Shown: piece after piece, positions 1 to 10,325 of the stretch
Layout of the letters: the number at the start of each line of letters is the position of its first letter
Position numbering within the stretch: the stretch's first letter is position 1
Origin: Cyclaneusma minus
Taxonomy: Eukaryota > Ascomycota > Leotiomycetes > Marthamycetales > Marthamycetaceae
Direction of reading: 5' to 3'
Assembly (NCBI GenBank): GCA_037179335.1
Contig: JAKZHN010000045.1
Span: forward strand, 228,025-292,024
DNA length: 64,000 nt
The notes under the pieces: model-generated
What the model saw: only the letters and a program-made list of their open reading frames with translations
Told to the model about the DNA's origin: nothing
Databases searched by the model: none
Position numbers and translations under genes: made by a program

Positions 1-24
1 GCTGACTGACCCTTTTGTCTGCAG

Positions 25-461
25 AACTGAAGGTGGCGGTGGATACGGTCAGAACATTGCCTCTTTCGGCGAGACTGGCGACGTCGAGCGCCTCGGTGCC
101 GAAGCCATGCTTGCTGGTGCCGTCACCGATATGTGGTACAACGGCGAGCTCGGCCTCTTCCTGCCCTCGTTCTATGGTGAAGCCAACCCTGACATGACCG
201 ACTTCGATAAGTGGGGTCACTTCTCCCAGCTCGTCTGGAAAGACTCCACGGAAGTTGGCTGCGCTACGCAGTACTGCCCCGCCGGCGGCTTGTTCCCCAC
301 CTTCGCTGGTTGGTACACGGTCTGCAACTACGGACCTCCTGGTAAGTTCAGCTCTGAAGTCGACAGCACATTACTTTTACTAACCTCTTCTAGGCAACAT
401 GGGCGGTGAATATGGCGACAACATCCTGGAGCCTCTCGGCCACCCCTCCATCTCTGCTTAA
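25..461 (+). CDS. CAP/PR-1 (SCP) domain secreted protein, 3' part
   Basis: Partial gene entering from the left edge. An intron ends in CTGCAG at 24 and a last intron lies at 342-393, so the visible CDS is join(<25..341,394..461). The translation shows GQNIA, then the CAP signatures HFSQLVWKDSTEVGCA and WYTVCNYGPPGN, and ends shortly after at TAA (459-461). CAP proteins are usually secreted, disulfide-bonded cavity proteins; the yeast Pry proteins of this family bind sterols and fatty acids. The signal peptide and first part of the domain lie outside the window, so secretion is inferred from the family. The splice joining GG and C restores the typical G-N-M after the second signature. Confidence 0.9.
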
Positions 462-1680
462 TTGCATCCAAGCCTTCATCTCGACAACCCTCGAGTCACG
501 ACATCGATGTTCAGCCTTACCATTCATGTACACTTGCTTTGCCTTTCAACCGTCTCTGTCGGCTGGTCCGTTTGATCCTGACAGACTTATTGCAAGAAAC
601 ATCGGATACTTGTGGTCTCGGGTTTGAAGAGACTTCACTAGGCTTTCGGATTTCTGCGGTTTCGTGATTATGTCCTTCCCAACTAGAACTCTTCTTCGTT
701 CGTCCAGCCGCCTGGGACGTCGAATCTCCGACCAATCTTGGGGTTCTTTGGGGGACATCTGGAGGTGCCACGGAGAATCTGCTAGTCGCGCGTCCCGCTT
801 CTTGTATCATACTTAATGCATTTGCCTTCACTTCAGTCTTCGGCATGGGTCGCGTCAGCTGGCGTCTGTTCTGTTTTCTTTGGTGCCTCTGGTCAAGCGC
901 ATGGTCGATGCCTACGGGTGGTAGTTTGAGAGCGTTGGGGTTCCACGGGACAGTCACACTGGTCGGCTTTGCTTGCGGTCGAATGCAAGGAATGGTTGCC
1001 ATCACAATGGCTTTTCGAGATGAATGAATGACAAAAAATAGATTCAATCTGCTTCGATGCATGCTGCTTTCTCTTTGCTGCGATTATCGATGTGTGTGAA
1101 ATCTGTGTTTACCTACCTACATGTAGCTCAATACCCCGCAGCCAAGAAACCCTCGGCTCAGAGGTGCAACACCAAGAACCACCCTGTTTCCATGCTTTTT
1201 CAGGGCAGGCTTCAGCGCCACATGCACAGATGGCGATCTGCCGGCGCCTGGCTCGGACGGTCGGACCCAAGGCGCACGGCAATTGGCCATGTATGAGACG
1301 GCGCATCAGCCATACATAGAGTGTTTTAGGAACGCCCGGTGCTTGGACTGTGGAGAAGATGGGGGAGAGGGATAGGGAGAAAGGCAACGGTGGCCTTTCT
1401 GCTACGTGTACGAATCCCGAGTATATACAGTTTTCTGATCTCTTCTTCCAAACAAGTGTTGTGACTGACTAGGTGCGGCATTCCTGGTGAACTGTGCTCG
1501 GTGACGACACGCGAGCTCCGTTTAAGCTCTCCGGCACTACTACGACGAAGCTTTGCTGTGCTACACTTGGCACCGTGGCATTTGAATTCTGAGCTTCAAC
1601 AACCAAGGATACCGGGAAACACTATTGCTTGCTCCTTCTGACAGCTCCCGCCGAGGAGACAAAGGGAAAAAGGCAGCATC
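462..1680. other. Intergenic region, no gene recognised
   Basis: Gene-free stretch between the CAP gene and the MFS transporter. A long minus-strand open frame at 517-1062 has low-complexity, unfamiliar sequence and no convincing splice partners. The last 150 bases are presumably the transporter's promoter and 5' UTR. Confidence 0.5.
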
Positions 1681-3133
1681 ATGGCGACACCGACGGCCAT
1701 GGAGCCTGCAATGCGCAAGAAGGTGCTTCGCGTCGTCTTCATCAGTCTGCTCCTCGATCTGGTACACAACAACATCCCCCTCACGCCTTTCAAGAAGAAT
1801 CTACCTAGCTAACACACAAACCCCTCTCTCACAGATCTCCTTCACATTCATCCTACCCCTCTTCCCCAAGCTCCTCGAGTTCTACCGCAACCTCGAAGCC
1901 TCCAACGCGAACTCGAACACGCTCCTCGCCGCCATTCTACACTACCTCAACGCGTACAAAAACAGCTTTAGCAAGACCATCGATGCCCGCTACGACATCG
2001 TGCTGCTGGGCGGGGCGCTCGGCAGCCTCTTCTCGCTGCTCCAGGCGCTGGCGTCGCCGCTGATCGGCTCGCTGTCTGATCGCTACGGTCGGAGACGCGC
2101 GCTGCTTATTAGCATGTGTGGCAATATCTTGTCGGTGCTGCTGTGGGTGTGCGCGACCGATTTTCGCACCTTCCTGGCTTCGAGAGTTGTGGGTGGTCTG
2201 AGCGAGGGAAATGTGCAGATCGCGACGGCTATTGCGGCTGATATTAGCACGCCGGAACAGAGAGGTGGCACGATGGCGCTGGTGGGCGTGTGTTTTAGCA
2301 TTGCGTTCACCTTTGGGCCGGCGCTGGGGGCGTGGTTGAGTACGGTGGAAGCCGTAGAGGCGAATCCGTTTGCGGTTGCGGCGGGCGTGTCCCTGCTGCT
2401 GATTGTTGTCGAGACGCTCTACCTATACGTAGCATTGCCCGAAACGCTTCCGGCCATTGTCGGAGGAGAACGGGCTAGGGAGAAGGCTTCAGGTAAGAAG
2501 AGCGCGGAGATTGACGATGTCAAGACGGTCAGGACGAACAGCCATGCGTTGCTGAATTTGGCGCACTTTACGTTTATCCTGTTCTTCTCGGGCATGGAGT
2601 TTAGTCTGCCGTTCATGACGTACGATCTGTTCGGCTACAGCGCGCCGCAGAATGGACGCATGCTGGGCTTTATGGGACTTATTGCGAGTGTTTTGCAGGG
2701 AGGCGTGACGAGGCGTCTACCCCCGTTGACATCTGTTCGTGTGGGTGTGGTCACTTGTCTGCTCTCATTCCTGATGCTTTCGAATATCTCGACTACCAAG
2801 GGCTTGTATGGTGCGGCGAGCTTGCTGGCTGTCACGACTGCTACGGTGGTGTCGGGTCTCAATGCGCTGAGTAGCTTGGAGGCGGGCCCGAATGAGCGCG
2901 GAGAGGTGCTGGGCAGATTGAGGAGCTGGGGTCAGCTGGGCAGGGGATTGGGACCGTTGGCGTTCTGCTCGCTGTATTGGTGGGCGGGGAGAGAGACGGC
3001 TTTCTTGGTTGGTGGGAGTGGCATGGCGGCTGTGGCCGTGTTGGTTATGCTGAGCTTGAAGACGCCGAAGACGGCAGGGGGGAAGAAGGTCAAGGTTGGG
3101 GATGTGAAGGGTGCTGTGGAGGCGGAGTTGTGA
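1681..3133 (+). CDS. MFS transporter (MFSD10/tetracycline-resistance-like)
   Basis: Major facilitator superfamily membrane transporter, CDS join(1681..1761,1835..3133), 459 residues, about 12 predicted helices. The 73-base intron (GTACAC to CACAG) joins LLLDL to ISFTFILPLFPKLLEFYR, matching the first helix of the MFSD10-like group. The loop after helix 2 carries the MFS motif as SPLIGSLSDRYGRRRALL. A central hydrophilic loop near residues 240-265 is Lys/Glu-rich. The start at 1681 was chosen because it gives a short cytosolic N-terminus (MATPTAMEPAMRKK) before helix 1; the open frame seems to begin at 1625 only because intron sequence is read through. Substrate cannot be told from sequence; an organic-anion or drug exporter is the family expectation. 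Confidence 0.85.
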
Positions 3134-3376
3134 AAGCAGGGGTTTGTGTTGTCCTACGGGGCAGGGAAGGGGTGGGAGTTGGCGTTGAATGGATCATCTG
3201 TATGTGTCACCTTTCTCTTTCAATGTGTATATGTAGCGGATTCAAAGCAGGAACAGAATTTTCCCAAATAATTTTGACGAACCCAAGTGCCTCGGATTGA
3301 TCGTCCTTGGATTGCTCCAGATGACTTGGATTTTCTCTGATACACAAGTTATTCTCGTTGACCGACGTTCTTTAGA

Positions 3377-3448
3377 TTTGTGGCAAGTTTGGAGTTTCCA
3401 CGACTTTCTAGGCCAGACCACCTGGTGGATTTTCAGATTTCACATGCG
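3377..3448 (+). repeat. Inverted-repeat arm, left copy
   Basis: About 72 bases beginning at TTTGTGGCAAGTTTGGAG; the reverse complement occurs at 10254-10325. The copies differ mainly by transitions of RIP type, for example CTGG against CCGG and TTTTCAGA against TTTTCGGA. Homology fades outside the arm. This may be an end of a decayed mobile element or a small dispersed repeat. Confidence 0.75.
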
Positions 3449-3508
3449 AGATAGGGGAGGGAACAGCTCGGAAGATGGAGCCCAGCGGTCGACGTTGGAC
3501 GAACCAAG

Positions 3509-3710
3509 GATATGTCGTCGTTGACGTTCGCCCATCAAGTTCCCAATACAATAACCAGCTAACAGTCCCAGTGTTGTCTTTCGAATACTTCCTCCTCTCC
3601 CAGCTCCCTGAATCAAAGGTACGTTGTCGTTCATCCGTCAAATCTTCAACACGATAACCAGCTAACAGCCCCAATGTCGTCCTTCGAATACATCCTCCTC
3701 TCCCACGCCC
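3509..3710 (+). repeat. Degenerate direct repeat, about 105-base unit, two copies
   Basis: Both copies contain ATAACCAGCTAACAG, then a TTCGAATAC block and CTCCTCTCCCA. In the second copy an ATG at 3674 opens a 51-codon frame beginning MSSFEYILLSHALISVL and stopping at 3829; in the first copy the matching codon is GTG. CTAACAG just upstream resembles a branch site plus acceptor. It may be a duplicated 5' end of a dead small gene. Confidence 0.5.
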
Positions 3711-4619
3711 TCATCAGCGTCCTTAGCCATCCTGTCACCACCTTACTATTTCAAACCTCTCCAACAACCCCCTATCCACCATCCTCCCCCTCAGACTTCA
3801 AGCCACAACATATATCTCAGTCCCAATGAAAGTCTTGCTTTTGAACGCCATAATCCCTTGAAATTACTTGCAAATGTCACCACGTTTCGTAGATTCAGGG
3901 GTCAAAGGCTTCCCACCCAAGTCTCCCTTGACATCTTTCATGGTTCAGCACTTGGACAGTCACTTGAAGAGCTCAGAGACCGTTGGTGATATTGTACTGC
4001 TCTAGTAGCACCTGATTGGTAAGGAATTCCGCATCTGAGTCAACCAGAACGTTTTTCGACCTCAAAAGCAACCTGCGCAACCTCGTCATGCTCTCAAGTC
4101 CCCTGCGAACCTTTCTGAATATATCGGGTTCGTTCATACCTCATAGAATCGCCGTTCTTCACCTGCTGAAAACAACGCACTGCCAACCTGCTGCCGCCAT
4201 CTTCGCCAACTACTATCATTAATCACAACGGCGTGAAAGATTCCAAGCATCCCTTTGGAGCCGCAAGTTATAAGTACTTATGAGGTCGGTCCGTTGCAAA
4301 TTATTACAGTTTCAGCGTGGACAACATAAACAGAAGAGTCTGAGCTGTGAGGGTGTCTACGCCTTCTTCGCCTCGCTGTATCATCCGGCTCGAAGTCCCA
4401 CTCTCGTTCAACTAGGTGCACCTTGCCGTTGCTATCACAAGTAATGGAGCATGCAATACCTTTCGCTACTATTTCACTGCCATCAGATCACGACGCAATT
4501 TTTCTTTTCACGTGAATTGAAACGATTTTGTGTATTGCAAGGACTTGATGAGTCCCAATTTCCGCGACTCATTCGTGCTTAAGGCTGGATTTGCGGAAGA
4601 CCACGATCCACAGCAAACT

Positions 4620-4741
4620 TGCCAGCTTGCCCCGAACCATCTTGCCAAATCCGTCTTGCTATCTTGGCATCCATAGCCAATCCGTCAGACCGTCTTGCTA
4701 CCATAGCCATTCCGTCTTGCTATCCATAGCCAATCCATCTG
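4620..4741 (+). repeat. Degenerate short tandem repeat
   Basis: Three to four imperfect copies of a roughly 30-base unit containing CCGTCTTGCTA and CCATAGCCAATCC. No coding content seen. Confidence 0.55.
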
Positions 4742-4841
4742 TATCAGTTAGCAAAAAAATACGAATCTTGCCAAAGTAGATGGCCTCAGTGCTCAGAGTT
4801 AACTGAGCAGGCTATTTGGTGACGGGACTTTGGTGGTCAGC

Positions 4842-6113
4842 TTAGTCGCAGAGACTGAAGACGCTGATGTCGTGGTCATCAGAGTCAACATCAGCCTCGT
4901 CGCCACCATGCCAGCCCTTTCCCTCAGCGACAGCCCTGGCCTTCTTCTCATTGTACTTGGGAAAGCCTTGCGTGCCTCCTCGCTTCTCAACCAAAGGCCT
5001 AGACGGTCCTTCGAACACAGGAGAAAGCTTCCCAAACAACCACTCAAGTGTGCTCGGGCTGCGGTCACCTTGAACGGGGGCAGAAGTGGCGTGGTCGGCA
5101 CGACGGATGGCTTTGCGGGCCTTGCGGGCCTCGAGGAAGAGGTCCCTGGGGAGGATGGTGCGCTCATTGTACACTTTCTCCTTCTTCTTCGAGCGGCGAG
5201 CTTTCTTGGTGTTGGCTTCGTCTTCGGTGTGGCTCAACTCGGAGTCACTCTCGTCAACACTCGAGTCGGTGTAGGAGCGGGTCCTGAGGATGTTTTTCCC
5301 GACAGCGTCGTGAAAAACAGCAGAGGCAACGGCTGAGTCCGGGTAAGCGGCATTGATCAACTCGTACAGATTCCGAAGTTTGTCGGACACGGATGATCCC
5401 CCTGACGCATTGTATTAGTGACTCTGTCAAGCACGGAGGGCCAGAGTTTTGATTGGAGCAAGTGACTTACTACTATGAGGGCGTTGCTCGGGGCTCTGAC
5501 GGGTCTTCCAGGTACCAGCAGCTTTTGCGTTCTCGATGTAGGTCGAAACAAGTCTCCAAAGGGAAAGGAAAATGATTCTCCATATCATCGTACACAACAG
5601 GAGCCCAACGACCGTGTCTGCCTTGAAAACCTGCGTAAGACCCAGGGTGACGATGGCAAGCATGACAGTGACCAGGCCGAACGGGCCCTGCACAACTGCA
5701 TACTTCAGCTCCTCGAGACTCTTGGGGAAGCGGCTGATGAGAGTATGGTCGCGCACTGAGAAGAGTACCTCGATCATCATGAGCTGCGCAAGCATGATTG
5801 CCGGAAACAGGGTCGCAGGTGTCTGGTTCGTGCCATCTGGAGAGCAGTATCTGTCCACGCGAGTCTTGAGGATCTCCTTGGGGAACAACCAGCTCTCGTA
5901 GGCGAAAGCCTTGGTGTACGAGGGAGCGGCTGCGAAGGAATCTGGCGCGCAGATCATCAAGGCTGCGCTGAAGATGGGGAGCAACGTCGGAGTCTTGGTG
6001 GTTCGCGCTGCCCAGTAGGTGAGTACCAGGAGAAAGAGTGCGGCGAACAACATTGTGGGTGATTGAGTGGTCAATTCTGGGAGAGAGGTGAGAGAGGCTG
6101 GTAGCGGTAGCAT
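4842..6113 (-). CDS. Membrane protein of unknown function
   Basis: CDS complement(join(4842..5401,5471..6113)), 400 residues. The 69-base intron (GTAAGT to CGTCAG) joins exon 1 (ending PHS) to RGSSVSDKLRNLYELI. The first 230 residues are hydrophobic, with about four helices (near residues 20-40, 45-60, 105-125 and 145-200) and a short Cys/Pro loop around DRYCSPDGTNQTP. The C-terminal 180 residues are hydrophilic: a Ser/Asp/Glu stretch, a basic run KKARRSKKKEK and an acidic tail. The start at 6113 (MLPLPASL) was taken because the longer open frame upstream has no ATG. I do not recognise the family. The topology suggests a membrane anchor with a cytosolic regulated tail; that is inference. Confidence 0.7.
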
Positions 6114-7426
6114 GATTTGCAGTGTTGTGAGTGTCAGTGTGTGAAGATACGTGGATGAGGTGGTTGTGAGAGAGTTGAAGAGAAACTGCGCAGAGAAAGG
6201 CGGGAGATAGGTCGCGGTATTTAAGAGAAGCGTAGTAAACAAATCTGCAGTAAGCGCGCCTCGAAAGTTCCATCAATATCACAGCTCGGCTCTTGGGAAA
6301 TAGGTGTTCGAGCGCTGTGTTGGCTGTCGTTTGTAATATCTGCTGTCGACTACTACATCTATCACCCATCACACTCCAGCCCTCGCTGATTTCCTTGATG
6401 GCCGCTGGCTTCCCGCAAAATACCGAGGTCCTTTCAATTCAGGCTCTCCCTAAGGTCTCGGACAAGAACGGAAGTTCTTGCTAAGAGGAGAGATGTTCTG
6501 ATTTCCTTCTATGGATTCCTGAAGTGGCATATATGGAAGAACTTGTGGAAGTACGCACGAGCAACGAGCTTTGTGACAACATAGAAGCTGCTAATACCTC
6601 GAGACAGCAGAAGCCTGGAAATGCTTTCAGAAGCTCGTCTGGACTGCTCTTCTGTCATAGCCATCCATATTGTCGACTATCATAATCCAAAGCAGCAAAA
6701 TAGGCGTACCAATGAGATCCCAGCACAATCAGAAGTTCACTAGAACTCAAGGCCATCTCGCTCAAAGATATCTGAAACCAGCCCTAGTCCTGTATGCGAT
6801 GTGTCTGAGAATTTGACCCCGTCCCAAAGAGGAGCGACTCCTACTCATGCTCCACCGGGATCCGTTCTTTATCCTCGTATACTGAGCCCCAAAGCTATAT
6901 TCAAGCAAACCAGGAGCAAAGAGCTCGGCAGTGTAAAGACAAACAGACAAACAAATACAGACACGAGACAAGGCTTCGCCGGGATCATAGATCCTCCGAA
7001 GCTACCGAGCGAAAGAAGGGTGAGAATCAAGCAAGTAGGCTTCTGGGCTGGCCCGAGTGCTCCATCATGAATTTAAGCGCGATCCTTGACCCATTGTGCC
7101 CATTGAGCCCATCGCACAATGGACACAATAGGCGATCTGGCGGCATTCTTCCTCTGCCCGCTTCCTGCTTTTTAAGCGCTGGCTCCCACACAACTTCACG
7201 CCCTCTTCCACCCAGAAACAACTGCGCCAAGATTGTTCTGAACTTCAGACCAGATCTCTTCCAACTGCAGTTGCTTGCATCCAACACTCCTACAAGAGTC
7301 CAACAAACCTCCTCACAACCTCTCCAGTACACTGTAAGTTGCTCCCTCAACCCCGCCTCTGACTTGAGCCCAGTACCTGTTACTAACCCTTAGCCAGTCA
7401 CCATTTACGGCGTTCCACTTCTCGGC
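6114..7426. other. Divergent intergenic region and 5' UTR of paralogue A
   Basis: Separates two divergently transcribed genes, so it should hold both promoters. The right end has a probable 5' UTR intron of the next gene at 7334-7397 (GTAAGT to CCAG), matching the position of one upstream of the second paralogue. No coding region recognised. Confidence 0.5.
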
Positions 7427-8309
7427 ATGCAGCTTCTCGCTGTGGTCTGCTTTGTGGAGGTCCTGGCACTGGCTGCTGGGCCTTTCATCCAAGCCTACCA
7501 TGGCAGCCTCACCCCTACTACAATCTCGGCCTTCTCTGCTCTCCTCACCGCCGAATCCAGCATCCGAAAGACCCTTCTCGCCGGCACAATCATCCTCTTC
7601 TTCCTCACCCTCACCAACCTCGGCACTATACGCCTACCATCCTTCCTACGCTTCGCGGGAATCTCCAGCCCCCCCTTCTTCAACTCACCTGGTTCGACTG
7701 GCTCTGTCTGCCCCTCTGTCTCTCCAACTCCACAACGTTCCAACAGTTCCGCGCGCGCCCTCCGTCCAATTCCGTGTCGTTTGCCGACCCCTCACTACCC
7801 CGGCGTGCCAAAATTCTCACCTCACCCGCGCAGATCGTCGCCCCAGGTCCTCATCAAGAATGACGCCAAGACAATGCAGCCATTGAACACCCGCCCATCC
7901 ACCTTGTCACTTGGAGATGTTGGCAGCTTGGTTTTGAAGTACGCACCACGTGTGCTGCTGGGTTTATCCTTGGCCGTCATCGCGATTTCGCTGGTCTTTG
8001 TCGTCGTTCTGTTGTACAAGATCACCGCACATCTCACGAGCGTTGGTATGTATCCCCTGGCCCGTACTGTTTCAAAGCCATACTGACACATTGCGAAGGC
8101 GAGGCCAGCAAGCCAGCTATGATGAGCGACGCCTTCATCCAACATTGCAAGGAAGCCTCAATTCCAGGCAAATTCTATGGTTGGCCGCTCCAGAAATCTG
8201 GGCTCTACCAGCAAGCCATTATCGAATGCAAAAGACTGGGTCATCTCGTTGATGTAAGTTCAAAACACCTAACATGTTTGAAACACGTAGACTGACACTT
8301 GCTCAGTAA
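7427..8309 (+). CDS. Three-helix membrane protein, paralogue A (unrecognised family)
   Basis: CDS join(7427..8045,8099..8253,8307..8309), 258 residues. Helices are predicted near residues 3-22, 46-66 and 175-200; between the last two lies a Pro/Ser/Arg-rich linker of about 100 residues. The C-terminal 50 residues form a small conserved domain with FIQHCKEASIPGKFYGW and CKRLG, shared with paralogue B. The second coding intron (8254-8306) falls exactly between the last sense codon GAT and the stop TAA, so exon 3 contributes only the stop codon. The ATG is nine codons downstream of the equivalent start in B, because B's ATGATG reads ACCATT here. Function unknown; it looks like a lineage-specific gene. 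Confidence 0.72.
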
Positions 8310-8983
8310 ATTTGGGCATGGAAAAGATGAAAAGCCTATATCGTACGAAATGAGAAGACTCGTCATCGGAGATGGAGTGTCTAGGGCTATGAGTGGGATT
8401 GGTTTGGGTTTCTTCGGGTCGGAATGGGATGGTCTAGACCAGCTCAGACGTCAGAAATCTCTCCAATGTACTCGTATAGAAGTGCAATTCGGTAGTTGAA
8501 TGAATGTCATCAACATACAACAAATTCTGATCTCCCCAAGTGACTTTCAGCTGTGCTAAATAACTTAAATCGTTGAAGAACCATCGAAGAACCGCGACTT
8601 CGCGGGGTACGCAATCTGAGTGATGTGATAACCAGGGGTCGATTTTGATTTTCGTGCCTGCCCTCACTCAGTACTGGAGTTCCTCCTATGTTGCGATATC
8701 AGTGGCGTTGATGAAGCTCCTTACCCAAAGCTCCACCACATGCACCATCACACTGCCACCCTGCCTCAGGCCACCGCGCTAAACCCTCTTCTAACCCGAC
8801 GTCAGCTTCAAAATATCTTTCTTGGCCTTTCTCCTAAGAACAGATCGATACAAGCTCACCCTTCTACCACGGTAGAAACTTCAACAGCACCTCCTCCCAC
8901 TCCCCCGCCACTACACTGTAAGTTGCTTCCTCAACCGCGCCTCTGCCCAGAGCGCAGTCTCTGTTCCTAACACTTAAACAGTC

Positions 8984-9860
8984 ATGATGTTCCCATATCA
9001 GCTTCCGAGATGGGCCAGCGTGGCCTACTACGTGGCTCTCTGCGTAGAGTCACTGGCGTCTACCACCCTGTTGTTCACCCGCCCGCATCCTGACAGCCCC
9101 ACCAATGCCTCAAAGGCCTTCGTTGTGCTTCTCCTGGTTGACAGCTTCCTCATGACCGTGATACTTATCGCCACAACTGTCCTCGCAGCCGCTACCTTGC
9201 TCAATGGCGGCGTTGTCCCCATTGCGGTTTTCCCCGGCTTCGATGGCTTCTTCGACTCCCCCGGTTCCTGGGCCTCCACCGACTCCTCTGACTCTGCTGG
9301 CGCCGCTGCTACCGCTGTCTCTACTGGATCACCTCAGCGACGCACCGGCTCCGCGCGCGCCAACCGTCCAACCCGTTCCCCTCACACACCACGCGCCCAG
9401 ACCAAACAGGAACACTCAACCGCACAGACCCTCACCACTTCCCCTCGCAGGTCGATCATCCTCAACATGACAAAGATTGTGGCATCGCTGATACTCCTCA
9501 CTTTCTTCGCTTTCCTGTGGGATTGCGTCAAGATGTACCGCCTCAATGAGGCTTTTGGCATTGAATTCATCCCTGGTACGTATCCACCAACTCCTACTGC
9601 GAAGAAACTAGACTGACACTTGCGCAGGCGTAGCAAAGACCGTCGAAGTAACCACGCAGAAAACTCTCGCACTGAATGAATTTATCGAAGCATGTAAGGT
9701 AGCCAAGCTCCCGGGAAAAATTTGGGGTTGGTCCCCGTCCAGTGTTGCGCTTCACCTGGAAGCTACTCAGCTGTGCAAGGCGTTGGGTTACCCAGTTGAG
9801 GTAGGTTAAAACACCAACTCTATCGTTGGCAACACGTAGACTAACACTTGCTAGGGTTGA
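8984..9860 (+). CDS. Three-helix membrane protein, paralogue B (unrecognised family)
   Basis: CDS join(8984..9575,9628..9800,9855..9860), 256 residues, duplicate of the preceding gene. Helices lie near residues 12-32, 45-68 and 160-180, again separated by a Ser/Thr/Pro/Arg linker. The C-terminal domain reads FIEACKVAKLPGKIWGW and CKALG, matching A at the Cys-Lys, Pro-Gly-Lys and Gly-Trp positions. Intron phases match A; the last intron (9801-9854) lies one codon before TGA, so exon 3 is only GGT TGA. The start at 8984 lies two bases after the acceptor of the 5' UTR intron. An upstream ATG at 8710 stops after 23 codons and was not used. Confidence 0.72.
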
Positions 9861-10253
9861 TTATGAACACGGCAGTATGAGCAACCACAATGCATTGAAA
9901 GGACAGAGTATTGGTCTGGGGCTATGATAGGGATTGAATTGGGCAATGGAGGATTCACGGACAAGTCAGAACCTCAGAGGTGCGCCACTGTCTCAATCAG
10001 GTTCTCGTAGCAGTGCAATACAATCAACACAAGAACGACCGGCAAACCCTTAGCTCTCGAAGTGACTTCCAGCCGTGCAAAGCCGTTGAGAAGAATGATT
10101 AAATACCGCACGACTTCGCGGGACAAGCAAATAATAGCAATCTTTGTAATGGCCAGGGGTCGATTCCAAATAGAATCTGCCTTCCATTATCAAAGGTTGT
10201 CTCAGGAATCTCTATAAACCGAAATAACTTCGGGCAATCAACTCGACACGTCC

Positions 10254-10325
10254 CGCATGTGAAATCCGAAAAGCCACCGGGTGGTCTGGCCTGGAATGTC
10301 GTGGAAACTCCAAACTTGCCACAAA
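10254..10325 (-). repeat. Inverted-repeat arm, right copy
   Basis: Reverse complement of 3377-3448, lying just beyond the duplicated membrane-protein genes. It keeps CCGG and CGG where the left copy has CTGG and CAG, so this copy is probably closer to the original. The two arms enclose about 6.8 kb holding the unknown membrane protein and both paralogues. Confidence 0.75.

Larger units (their letters stand above)
3134..4841. other. Intergenic region with repeat remnants
   Basis: No convincing gene. It holds one arm of a dispersed inverted repeat (3377-3448), two degenerate copies of a roughly 105-base unit (3509-3710) and a short degenerate tandem repeat (4620-4741), which suggests rearranged or decayed sequence. 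The left end holds the 3' UTR of the transporter. Confidence 0.5.
7300..10170 (+). repeat. Tandem segmental duplication, two units of about 1.3 kb
   Basis: Unit 1 (about 7300-8660) and unit 2 (about 8880-10170) share gene structure, the 5' UTR intron (7334-7397 and 8918-8981, both beginning GTAAGTTGCT), coding similarity and a 3' flank with AAGTGACTTYCAGCYGTGC and CGACTTCGCGGG followed by CAGGGGTCGATT. The copies are strongly diverged, so the duplication is old. Confidence 0.8.

Noticed and set aside
517..1062. Minus-strand open frame of 181 codons
   Set aside because: Unfamiliar, low-complexity product overlapping another frame; no splice sites or conserved motif.
1625..1834. Upstream extension of the MFS frame starting at 1625
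   Set aside because: It reads through an intron; the spliced start at 1681 restores the conserved first helix.
5473..6372. Minus-strand 299-codon open frame
   Set aside because: Shadow frame over the unknown membrane protein, whose spliced frame has helices and a proper second exon.
7067..7393. Open frame beginning MNLSAIL upstream of paralogue A
   Set aside because: It crosses the conserved 5' UTR intron and has no counterpart upstream of paralogue B.
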